From Pelosinus fermentans JBW45 (GTDB lineage Bacteria > Bacillota > Negativicutes > DSM-13327): a stretch of DNA of 64,000 nt. A model generated the notes under the pieces. That model made no database searches. It worked only from the letters and a program-made list of their open reading frames with translations, and was not told the DNA's origin. The stretch covers positions 2,882,501 through 2,946,500 of the forward strand of contig NZ_CP010978.1 in NCBI RefSeq assembly GCF_000271665.2. Reading direction: 5' to 3'. Within the stretch, counting starts at the first letter, position 1; each line of letters begins with the position of its first letter. Positions 42,896 through 50,830 of the stretch are shown piece by piece. The translations under genes and the position numbers were made by a program.

Positions 42896-43549
42896 TTAAT
42901 CACCAAGATCCGTCTTCTTACTCTTCTTAAGAGCCTCCCCCGCAGTGATATCGATTTGGATTTCATTACGATCATCATTTCGGTAAAACACATTGCTTTG
43001 ATCAGACTCTGCAATGTCTCCTTTGATACAACCATCTAACTGAATATTTCTGTAGGGACTATCCCAACCCCCAGATGAAATTTCTTCAATTTTTGTTACG
43101 ATCTTATTATCGATATCAGTAATAACTTTCTCTACACTTTTCATTTCTGGTGATACATATTTATTATATAAATCAGTGACAACTTGCACTACCGATCCAA
43201 CTATACTTCCACGTTGAAACCAACTTTGAACATTGCCAAATTCACGAGTATCACAGATTTCCTCTATTGAATCATTTACAAAATAGCGATTCATATTTCC
43301 TAAATAGACAGCACCTCCTGCAATCCCCCCTTTAGTATCAGTATTAATATCTAACATACTCCCAACTGATTCTATAGCAATTTCGCTTCCTAGGACTGCC
43401 TTGTAATCACTGCTAGGATTCTCTACTCCAAAGCCACCATTAGAACTATTATTTAAGAGCTCTAATCCAAAACCGCCACTAAAGCTGCTATTGGAAGTTT
43501 CTGCTCCAAAACTTCTATTAGAATTTTTTTCAGAACTATCATGACTCAT
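42896..43549 (-). CDS. Unrecognised 217-aa protein with N-terminal 13-residue repeats, candidate secretion cargo
   Basis: 217 residues from ATG 43549, nine bases after GGGGG. No signal peptide or membrane helix. Residues 13-51 form three tandem 13-residue units starting SFGAE, GFGLE, GFGVE with Asn/Ser-rich tails. The middle holds GGIAGGAVYLGNMNRYF and YNKYVSPEMKSVEKVITDIDNKIV. The C-terminus is polar and ends in KKSKKTDLGD. I know no family. It is convergent with the Imm74-like gene and sits beside a leaderless (CLD-type) exporter operon, so a secreted toxin or surface protein is a reasonable inference. There is no RTX nonapeptide array. Confidence 0.6.
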   Translation of the reverse strand: MSHDSSEKNSNRSFGAETSNSSFSGGFGLELLNNSSNGGFGVENPSSDYKAVLGSEIAIESVGSMLDINTDTKGGIAGGAVYLGNMNRYFVNDSIEEICDTREFGNVQSWFQRGSIVGSVVQVVTDLYNKYVSPEMKSVEKVITDIDNKIVTKIEEISSGGWDSPYRNIQLDGCIKGDIAESDQSNVFYRNDDRNEIQIDITAGEALKKSKKTDLGD

Positions 43550-43722
43550 TTATTATTACCCCCATCCATTTAGTTCTTTCTAAAAATAAAATTCCTATCT
43601 ATGTTATATTTACCATTAAATATAAAAATCCTGCAATTAATTTACAAAAAAATGTAATTTAATTGCATATTTTTTTTAATATAGAGTTTCACTTAATTTT
43701 GGAATCATATTCAGATTTACAC

Positions 43723-43757
43723 AAAAGACCGGATACTGGACTAGTATCCGGTCTTTT
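43723..43757 (-). terminator. Terminator of the citrate lyase operon
   Basis: AAAAGACCGGATACT (43723-43737) pairs perfectly with AGTATCCGGTCTTTT (43743-43757). It lies about 55 nt past the citF stop and works in both directions. Confidence 0.85.
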
Positions 43758-43811
43758 GTTGCTGATTTTTTAATCTTATTCCTCTTGCTTTTATATTTGA
43801 GACAATTCCAC

Positions 43812-45353
43812 CTAGAATATTGGTCGTCTAATTACATCAATAATGGTTCCATCCCGATATTCTACAACTCCGACAATCTCATCGCTAAGCTGAATCGCCT
43901 CTGGTTTACCACACAGTTTGTAGGCAATATCCTTAAGTTCATGTATGGACATGATGGGAAGACCAGAATTTTTTACATTATCAATGATGTCCAATCGTTT
44001 CGGATTGATAGCAATTCCTCGTTCCGTAACAATGGCATCCACTGTTTCTCCTGGCGTTACTACCGTCTGAACGGCATCTTTAACCATGGGCAAACGACCA
44101 CGGAGCAGTGGCGCTACCACAATGGTTAGTTTAGCACCAGCAGCCGTGTCGCAGTGACCGCCGGAAGCACCCATAATCACTCCGTTTGAATCGGTAATCA
44201 CATTGACATTAAAATCAACGTCAACTTCTGTCGCACTTAATATCACTGCGTCAAGATTATTGACAATCGCTCCGCTATTATGAGGGTTTGCATAATAAGA
44301 CGCTGACATTTCTAAGTGATTACTGTTTTTCTTGATGGAATCAATGGCGGGAATGTCAAAACTCTGTACATCAAACATCATTTTGAATAAGCCTTCTTCC
44401 ATCATTTCAGCAAAAACACCTGTCATGCCGCCAACTCCAAAGCTGCCGGTTATTCCTCTTTCGAGCATCTTTGTCTTGATAAACCGACCGACAGCCATGG
44501 AAGCACCGCCGCTGCCAAGCTGCATGGAAAAATCTTGCTGCAAGTAACCTGAATAGTCCATCACATCGGCAGCATATTTGGCAATGAGCAATTCTTTTGG
44601 GTCTTTCGTATAACGAAGGGCGCCTGAAGCGATCCCTGCTGGGTCACCAATACTGTCAACTACAACAATATAATCGACCTGGGTTTGAGGGATACTGATG
44701 GGAAACAGGGGATGAGGCATTAGATTATCGGTAATGGCTACAACTTGATCGGCATAGGCTGCATCTTGTATGGCATATCCTAGAGAACCACAAGCAGACT
44801 GACCTTGAATTCCGTTAATGTTGCCGTAGCGATCGCAGGCCGGAGCACCTAGGAAAGCCACATCAATGTGAATGGCTCCACTTTCAATGGCCTGCGCCCG
44901 ACCGCCATGGGAACGGATATGCAATGGTTTTTTTAAATGGCCTTCTGTTAAGAACCGTCCCATTTTCCCTCTGGCGCCGCTTGTTTCAATTGCTGTAATT
45001 ACACCCTGCTCGATATAAGGAATAAGTGCATCATTGACCGTGTTAAGTGAACTCGGGGAAAGGGTAATATCACGAATCCCCTTTTTCGCAATGGCTTCAA
45101 CAACACGGTTTAAGATTCGATCTCCATTGCGAAAATGGTGATGAAAAGAAATGGTCATTCCGTCTTTAAGTCCTACTGCATCAATCGCAGTTTCAATGGA
45201 AGCTAATCGTTTATCCGCACGCGGCAGGCATGTACTTAAAGCTGCTCCGACAGTCCGTCCTACAGGTTTACGGGCAAAGGCACCGCCAAAGCCAGTCACC
45301 TTCCCTAGCCCAGGTATAAAGTCAGGTATTTCTCTTCCGATGGAATTTTTCAT
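43812..45353 (-). CDS. citF: Citrate lyase alpha subunit (citrate:acetyl-ACP transferase)
   Basis: 513 residues, full CitF length. Hallmarks are GREIPDFIPGLGKVTGFGGAF at the N-terminus, GMTISFHHHFRNGD near 84, AFLGAPACDRYGNINGIQGQSACGSLGYA near 190, and GASGGHCDTAAGAKLTIVVAPLLRGRLP near 420. It exchanges the acetyl group on the ACP prosthetic arm for citrate, forming citryl-ACP and acetate. It is the last gene of citD-citE-citF, two bases after citE, and ends before a strong terminator. It is cytosolic, part of the large citrate lyase complex. Confidence 0.95.
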   Translation of the reverse strand: MKNSIGREIPDFIPGLGKVTGFGGAFARKPVGRTVGAALSTCLPRADKRLASIETAIDAVGLKDGMTISFHHHFRNGDRILNRVVEAIAKKGIRDITLSPSSLNTVNDALIPYIEQGVITAIETSGARGKMGRFLTEGHLKKPLHIRSHGGRAQAIESGAIHIDVAFLGAPACDRYGNINGIQGQSACGSLGYAIQDAAYADQVVAITDNLMPHPLFPISIPQTQVDYIVVVDSIGDPAGIASGALRYTKDPKELLIAKYAADVMDYSGYLQQDFSMQLGSGGASMAVGRFIKTKMLERGITGSFGVGGMTGVFAEMMEEGLFKMMFDVQSFDIPAIDSIKKNSNHLEMSASYYANPHNSGAIVNNLDAVILSATEVDVDFNVNVITDSNGVIMGASGGHCDTAAGAKLTIVVAPLLRGRLPMVKDAVQTVVTPGETVDAIVTERGIAINPKRLDIIDNVKNSGLPIMSIHELKDIAYKLCGKPEAIQLSDEIVGVVEYRDGTIIDVIRRPIF

Positions 45354-45355
45354 TT

Positions 45356-46237
45356 TTATTTGCCTCCTTTCCCAGCAGTGGCTTTAGCATAAGCCAAGGT
45401 ACGTTCTGCCCGTGCTACAATCGGCAGATCAATCATTTTTCCGTTTAGTGAGATAACTCCCGATTTTTTCTCAAGGGCTTCTTGGTAAGCAGCAAGAACT
45501 CTTTGGGCATGATCAATTTCTTTCGCCGTAGGTGCAAAGAAATCATGAACAACACTGACTTGGCGAGGGTTTACAACGGATTTACCATCAAAGCCCATTT
45601 CTTTAATGAGTTCGAGTTCCTTTTTAAATCCTTCTTCATCATTAATATCAGAGAAAACGGTATCAATACACTGAATGCCCGCTTCCCGAGCCGCCAGTAC
45701 CAACTGTCCCCTGGCCGCCAGTAACTCCCGGCCCAATTTGCTGCGCGTGGTTTTTAAGTTGGCAATAAAATCTTCTGCCCCAATGGCTAATGCCACCATT
45801 CTTGGACTCGCTGATGCTATTTCATAGGCTAATCGTAAGCCTTTGGGGGTTTCAACGGCCGCCATCATTTTTATGGATCCCGCAGGAAATTTATGTTTAT
45901 GTTCTGCTTCGCTAATGAATTCATCAATTTGGCGAATTTCATCTGGCCCTTGGCACATCGGTAAACGAATGAGATCCGGTTTTGCTGGTAGGATTCGTTT
46001 TAGATCATCCCAGCCAAAGGGTGTGCTGATGTGATTAATTCTAACAGCTACTTCTGTACCATAATTGATTTCTGATATGGCTTGAAATACAAGATTTCTT
46101 GCGGAATCTTTCTCCGTAATTGCTACGGCATCTTCACAGTCTAGAATGATTGTATCAGCGCCATAAATGCCGGCGTTTAGGAGCATTCCTGGATTGTTAC
46201 CAGGAACAAACATCATGCTTCTTCTCAGCTTTTCCAT
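45356..46237 (-). CDS. citE: Citrate lyase beta subunit (citryl-ACP lyase)
   Basis: 293 residues of the HpcH/HpaI (PEP/pyruvate-type TIM-barrel) family. LRRSMMFVPGNNPGMLLNAGIYGADTIILDCEDAV is the CitE N-terminal signature with the metal-binding acid in ILDCEDAV. RINHISTPFGWDDL and MAAVETPKGLRLAYEIA supply Arg and Glu of the active site. It cleaves citryl-ACP to acetyl-ACP and oxaloacetate. It is tightly packed between citD (10 bp) and citF (2 bp). Start ATG 46237 after AGGAGG. Confidence 0.95.
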   Translation of the reverse strand: MEKLRRSMMFVPGNNPGMLLNAGIYGADTIILDCEDAVAITEKDSARNLVFQAISEINYGTEVAVRINHISTPFGWDDLKRILPAKPDLIRLPMCQGPDEIRQIDEFISEAEHKHKFPAGSIKMMAAVETPKGLRLAYEIASASPRMVALAIGAEDFIANLKTTRSKLGRELLAARGQLVLAAREAGIQCIDTVFSDINDEEGFKKELELIKEMGFDGKSVVNPRQVSVVHDFFAPTAKEIDHAQRVLAAYQEALEKKSGVISLNGKMIDLPIVARAERTLAYAKATAGKGGK

Positions 46238-46247
46238 TGTATCCTCC

Positions 46248-46520
46248 TCACTCTCCTGCTCTTTGTAATGCGGTTATTACGCGGGCCTTTATTGTACAAT
46301 CTAATGCGCCTCTGTCGTTCGCATTTACCAGCACATCTTCAATTCCATGGTCAACAAGTGTTTTCGTTATTAAATTTCTGATATGCGCCCCATATTGCTG
46401 CATTGTAGGACTGACTAGCTCTACTCTTATTCCAGTTCCAGCATCTGCTGGTGCCAAGGTGATAAGGATATCGCTTGATTCTACCGTCCCAGCTTGGGCT
46501 AATTTAAGTAACTTACTCAT
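46248..46520 (-). CDS. citD: Citrate lyase gamma subunit (acyl carrier protein)
   Basis: 90 residues from ATG 46520. It has the CitD signature AGTVESSDILITLAP; the first Ser of ESSD carries the phosphoribosyl-dephospho-CoA arm. The conserved ALDCTIKARVITAL closes the protein. It carries the acetyl/citryl group between CitF and CitE. The extra in-frame codons to 46547 lack a ribosome site, whereas GGGGGG precedes 46520. It is the first gene of the lyase operon. The genes for arm synthesis and attachment (citG, citX) and the ligase citC are not in this window. Confidence 0.92.
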   Translation of the reverse strand: MSKLLKLAQAGTVESSDILITLAPADAGTGIRVELVSPTMQQYGAHIRNLITKTLVDHGIEDVLVNANDRGALDCTIKARVITALQRAGE

Positions 46521-46695
46521 AAATACCCCCCATTTCTGTTTGTTCATACATAAAAATCAAGGATTAAATAAGAAAATCATTCTATAATCTAGAACACTCT
46601 TGCTTATCGACAAGTTCACAATAATAGAATTGCCTTCTCTGGTCTTATGTTATCATATATTATCAAAGAATTCTCAATAATCAGAGTTTCGTATT

Positions 46696-46720
46696 TTTAG
46701 TTTATTTAGTTTATTTAGTT
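46696..46720. promoter_or_regulatory. Tandem 9-bp direct repeat in the cit upstream region
   Basis: TTTAGTTTA TTTAGTTTA TTTAGTT, nearly three copies of a 9-bp unit, lies between citD and the response regulator gene. CitB/DcuR-type regulators are known to bind AT-rich TTTA-containing direct repeats, so this may be the activator site. The rest of 46521-46849 is AT-rich with a -10-like TTATAA. Confidence 0.45.
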
Positions 46721-46779
46721 CATCATCTTTACTATAAAGATTAGTTGATTACCATAAAGACCAATCTATCCAAAAAGAT

Positions 46780-46812
46780 AAACATGAAATTTTATATCAA
46801 AATTCCATGTTT
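46780..46812 (-). terminator. Stem-loop after the response regulator gene
   Basis: AAACATGAAATTTT (46780-46793) pairs with AAAATTCCATGTTT (46799-46812), one mismatch, followed on the minus strand by ATCTTTTTGG. Confidence 0.65.
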
Positions 46813-46849
46813 ATTACTTCTCTTAAAATTAGAGCGTAGTATTCATAAC

Positions 46850-47542
46850 TTATAGATCTATATCAGGGCTTACTAACGTGAAGCGGTGGATTGGTCGACC
46901 TACTGAAATGTAAGATAAATCCATCTGCAATTGTCCTTTATCGACTAAATACTCCAGGTAACGTCGACATGTCACCCGTGAAATCCCCACACCAGAAGAA
47001 AGTTCTTCAGCCGAGATCGGTTCTTTACACGCAAGTAAATAATTAGTAATCATAGCCAGCGTTTGAGTATGAAGATTCTTAGGCATTACCTTTTTTTCAT
47101 TGTGCACTGAAACAGCTAACATATTGTCAATATCACTTTGTTCAAGATTTGTTTTCTGCAGTATAGTTTGCTTTTGTCGTCTATAATTTTCAAGAATGAA
47201 TCGATAACGATCAAACTTAAAGGGCTTTGTTATATAGGCAATGACGCCTTGGCGCAACACTCTACTAACGGTATCAGAATCATCGGCAGCAGTAATCATT
47301 ATTACATCAATGTTTTTGTCTCCCCTCCGAATGAGAGATAGAAGGTCTACTCCATTGATTTCTGGCAAATAGATATCAAGAATGACTAAATCTATATTCA
47401 TTGTGTTAATCTTCTCTAATGCATCTTTCCCATTTTTGGTAACACAACTAACACAAAACCCTTCAACAGCTTCCGTATAATTCTTATTAATCTCCGCAAC
47501 CATAGGGTCGTCTTCTACAATTAAGACCTTAATTTTTTTCAT
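46850..47542 (-). CDS. CitB/DcuR-type response regulator
   Basis: 230 residues from ATG 47542 (AAAGGTG six bases upstream). The receiver domain has the acidic pair VLIVEDDPMV, phosphoacceptor Asp56 (LVILDIYLP), and conserved Thr (MITAADD) and Lys (YITKPFKFDRY). The C-terminal HTH is SAEELSSGVGISRVTCRRYLEYLVDKGQL. This is the CitB/MalR/DcuR class that activates citrate or dicarboxylate genes. It follows its kinase by 16 bp and lies directly upstream of citDEF in the same direction, so it most likely controls citDEF and the transporter. Confidence 0.9.
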   Translation of the reverse strand: MKKIKVLIVEDDPMVAEINKNYTEAVEGFCVSCVTKNGKDALEKINTMNIDLVILDIYLPEINGVDLLSLIRRGDKNIDVIMITAADDSDTVSRVLRQGVIAYITKPFKFDRYRFILENYRRQKQTILQKTNLEQSDIDNMLAVSVHNEKKVMPKNLHTQTLAMITNYLLACKEPISAEELSSGVGISRVTCRRYLEYLVDKGQLQMDLSYISVGRPIHRFTLVSPDIDL

Positions 47543-47558
47543 ACTCATCACCTTTCTA

Positions 47559-49130
47559 CTAATAGGGTAACCATACGATAAACTCTACTCCACCTTTAGG
47601 CAAATTGCGATGAAATATCTCACCAGCCACTAGTTTTAGTTTGTCCAAAATTAATGCAAGACCTAACCCGCTATTTCCTTTCTTAGTCGTAAAGCCACGT
47701 TGATAAATTTCCTCTGCCAATTCAGTGGATATTTGCTGACCAGAATTCTGTACCCTAATTTCCAATTTATCATCAAGCTGAACTATACCAAAGACAATGC
47801 GTTTGTTTTCAACACTAACAACGGCTTCAATCGCATTCTGCAGAAAATTACCTATAATTAAAGCAATATCACCACTATTCATTTTTGCCGGCAACTTAGT
47901 CATCATCGTATCAGGCAAAATATTAAATTTTATACCTAATTCTCGCATGTGACTTATTTTTCCGATAAGTAAACCACAAATAGTTGGATCTTTAACTCGC
48001 CCACTCAGCCAATCGACAACTTCCTGCTTTTCCAAACCACTATCTATCGCAAAATCTACCGCCTCTTCATATCTGTGCAGTTGTATTAATCCGACTATGG
48101 TATGCAATTTATTTTTAAATTCGTGGGCTTGGGCTCTTAAAACATCTACAAATCGATGCACCCCTGTAAGTTCCTCAGCCAGCCTATTTATTTCGGTACG
48201 ATCTCTAAAGGATATTACAGCACCTACTACCTTACCATCAACAGTTATCGGCACACTGTTGGAAAGAATAATAATGTCATTGACCCTTTGTTCCTCATCG
48301 TATACAGCTTGATCATTATTAATAACAACATCTAGTCTATTTTGAGGAAGAATGGTATCAATATGATGCCCACAAGCCATCTCTGAATTGATCCCTAATA
48401 GAGAAGCAGCTTCGCCATTTAGTAAACGAATCGTTCCATTCTGATCTACAGCGATTACTCCTTCCCGGATAGATTCCAGGGTAGCTTGCTTTTCCCTGAC
48501 AATTGTTGCTATTTCGTGCGGTTCTAGACCAAAAATAGATTTTTTAATATTGCGGGCAATCATGACAGAACCCAAAACGCTCAATGCTATTGCCACTAGA
48601 AATAAGTATAAAATTGGAATAAATTTTTCTAAAGCCTCTTTATAGACATTCGTCAAATAATAACCTACAGAAACAAATCCAATTTGCTTATCCCCACTCT
48701 CACTATAGATAGGTATATTGGCCCGAATAGAACTAGGCAGACTTCCTCGCGCAACATATATATATTCCTCTCCCCTAAGTACAGGCTCCCGATAAAGGTT
48801 TGATAACGAAGTACCTATTTTTGAAGGATCAGGATATGATAGTCGCACTTGATCCATATTTGCTACAATAACAAACGCAGCCTCACTGGAAAGTCGCCAA
48901 TTTTCGGTTAGGGGCTGCAGCACTTCAGAAGGGTTTTCAGAAAGAATCGCCTGTTGCACTTTTGGTGTTTGTGCTACAATCCGTCCTATAATCATAGCCC
49001 GCTCACCCACATCTTCTCGAACCTGATGATCAATGATACGGACCACTAAAACACTTACTACTAGCAGTAATATAGAAATCATTGAAATAGTAAGAAACAT
49101 CACTTTATATTGCAATGATAATTTATGCAT
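47559..49130 (-). CDS. CitA/DcuS-type membrane sensor histidine kinase
   Basis: 523 residues. Helix 1 (~10-30), a periplasmic PDC/CACHE sensor (~35-170), helix 2 (~172-195), a cytoplasmic PAS (~215-310), the SpoOB-like dimerization helix with phosphorylated His in AQAHEFKNKLHTI, and an ATPase with NFLQNAIEA and GNSGLGLAL. In CitA/DcuS the ligand pocket usually has a His-Pro pair; here the matching segment is VRLSYPDPSKIG with Tyr99 in place of the His. This may alter ligand choice. It pairs with the response regulator 16 bp downstream. Citrate is the likely signal from gene context. Confidence 0.9.
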   Translation of the reverse strand: MHKLSLQYKVMFLTISMISILLLVVSVLVVRIIDHQVREDVGERAMIIGRIVAQTPKVQQAILSENPSEVLQPLTENWRLSSEAAFVIVANMDQVRLSYPDPSKIGTSLSNLYREPVLRGEEYIYVARGSLPSSIRANIPIYSESGDKQIGFVSVGYYLTNVYKEALEKFIPILYLFLVAIALSVLGSVMIARNIKKSIFGLEPHEIATIVREKQATLESIREGVIAVDQNGTIRLLNGEAASLLGINSEMACGHHIDTILPQNRLDVVINNDQAVYDEEQRVNDIIILSNSVPITVDGKVVGAVISFRDRTEINRLAEELTGVHRFVDVLRAQAHEFKNKLHTIVGLIQLHRYEEAVDFAIDSGLEKQEVVDWLSGRVKDPTICGLLIGKISHMRELGIKFNILPDTMMTKLPAKMNSGDIALIIGNFLQNAIEAVVSVENKRIVFGIVQLDDKLEIRVQNSGQQISTELAEEIYQRGFTTKKGNSGLGLALILDKLKLVAGEIFHRNLPKGGVEFIVWLPY

Positions 49131-49364
49131 CTTTTCGATAGACCCCTTTCTGATTATAAAGAACTAAATGAATGACCTATGAACGATACATTCAATCGTA
49201 TTAGATTATTATACATCATTTCAATTAATAAAATAATTAGAAAGCAGAAAATATCTCAGTATTACTTTTAAGATTTTTATAACCAAAATGAACAAAATAA
49301 TATCTCTGCCAATTAATATGTTATCCTATTAACGGAATATACTAAAAATTCAGGAGGAATAAAC

Positions 49365-50690
49365 ATGTTAGCACTTATTGGTTTTCTCATGGTAATCTTT
49401 ATTATTTATTTGTTAATGCAATCAAAAGCAACGCCAGCCCCTATATTTATCCTTGTGCCCTTGATTGCTGCCGCTGCTGCCGGCTCATCCTTTGTAGAGG
49501 TATCAAAGTACGTTAAAGACGGTGTGGCTGTTACGATGCCCATCGCTGTCTTGTTTATGTTTTCTATTATCTACTTTGCTTTAATGTCTGATGCAGGGAT
49601 GTTTGATCCTCTTATCAACTTTTTAGTTAAGAAAGCAGGAAATAATGTTGTAGCAATCACAGTTGCAACTGGAATCATCGCCACAATTGCCCATCTCGAC
49701 GGCTCCTTAGCAGCTACCTTGTTGGTAACGGTACCAGCAATGCTGCCTTTGTACAAAAAACTTAATATCAGGCCATTGGTGATGCTCGTCATTATCGGAT
49801 CGGCTATGAGTATCATGAATCTGGTTCCATGGGGCGGACCTGTTGCCAGAGTAGCTGCTATTACTAAAGTAGACATCAACCAGTTATGGCATACTCTAAT
49901 TCCCCTTCAGGTCGTGGGAATGATCATCGTTCTTGCCTTTGCTGCTTTCTTAGGCGTACTAGAGAAAAGACGCGGTGCTGGTATGCAAGCAATTGATGTA
50001 AATGCCGCTACTCTTACTGCTGAGGAACAAGAGCAAAATGCTGCTAAATCCGCCAAGGCAGAAGCTCTAAAGCGTCCTAAGCTGGTCGTGTTCAATGTCT
50101 TCTTGACAATTGGTGTCATTGCTTTAATGATGTTCACTAAGATTCCATTGTATGCAGCATTCATGTTTGGATTAGCTATTGCCTTACTTGTAAATTATCC
50201 TAATGTTAAGGAACAAAGTGCCCGGCTCAAGGCTCATGCTGGAGAAGCATTATCTATGGCAACCATCTTATTAGCATCCGGCGTATTTTTAGGGGTCATC
50301 TCTGGTGCTAAAATGCTTGATGGCATGGCGGTAGCCTTCATCTCGATCATTCCTCCTTTTTTAGGACCATATTTGCATCTTGTTATGGGAGTATTTGCAG
50401 TACCGATTGGTATGTTGCTCGGAACAGATTCTTATTTCTTTGGCTTACTTCCAGTTGCTATGAGCGTAGGAAGTAAGTATGGTATTGATCCAGTAAATAT
50501 GGCTAACGCAATGCTGATTGGTAAAAACTATGGAGTTCTCGTTACTCCTCATGCAGCAACAACCTTTCTAGCAATCGGACTTGCCGGCGTAGAATTAAAA
50601 GAACATTTAAAGTATTGTATGCCGTTATTGTGGGGACTAAGTCTCGTATCACTATTTGCAGCAATTCTACTAGGTATTGTTAAAATCTAA
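49365..50690 (+). CDS. CitMHS-family citrate/divalent cation:proton symporter
   Basis: 441 residues, about eleven to twelve hydrophobic helices with a central loop (~200-230, charged and Ala-rich). MLALIGFLMVIFIIYLLMQSKATPAPIFILVPLIAAA, AHLDGSLAATLLVTVPAMLPLYKKL and GTDSYFFGLLPVA are typical of CitMHS (CitM/CitH) transporters, which import citrate complexed with Mg or Ca in exchange for protons. AGGAGG lies before the ATG. It is divergent from the sensor kinase, so one intergenic region (49131-49364) probably carries both promoters. A strong terminator follows. Confidence 0.88.
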   Translation: MLALIGFLMVIFIIYLLMQSKATPAPIFILVPLIAAAAAGSSFVEVSKYVKDGVAVTMPIAVLFMFSIIYFALMSDAGMFDPLINFLVKKAGNNVVAITVATGIIATIAHLDGSLAATLLVTVPAMLPLYKKLNIRPLVMLVIIGSAMSIMNLVPWGGPVARVAAITKVDINQLWHTLIPLQVVGMIIVLAFAAFLGVLEKRRGAGMQAIDVNAATLTAEEQEQNAAKSAKAEALKRPKLVVFNVFLTIGVIALMMFTKIPLYAAFMFGLAIALLVNYPNVKEQSARLKAHAGEALSMATILLASGVFLGVISGAKMLDGMAVAFISIIPPFLGPYLHLVMGVFAVPIGMLLGTDSYFFGLLPVAMSVGSKYGIDPVNMANAMLIGKNYGVLVTPHAATTFLAIGLAGVELKEHLKYCMPLLWGLSLVSLFAAILLGIVKI

Positions 50691-50710
50691 TAAATCTAAT
50701 AAATCTAGTT

Positions 50711-50757
50711 AAAGCACTGCTCTTCATTTTTTGTTCATCAATGAAGAGCAGTGCTTT
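50711..50757 (+). terminator. Terminator of the citrate transporter gene
   Basis: Perfect 18-bp stem, AAAGCACTGCTCTTCATT (50711-50728) with its complement at 50740-50757, followed by TCTT. Confidence 0.85.
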
Positions 50758-50769
50758 TCTTCATACAAA

Positions 50770-50825
50770 AATCCAGGCTTTCTGCAATATTTCTAGTTTA
50801 GGAAACATTGCAGAAAGCCTGGATT
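50770..50825 (-). terminator. Terminator of the malic enzyme gene
   Basis: Perfect 19-bp stem (50770-50788 with 50807-50825). On the minus strand it begins six bases after the stop and ends with TTTTT. Confidence 0.85.
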
Positions 50826-50830
50826 ATTAT

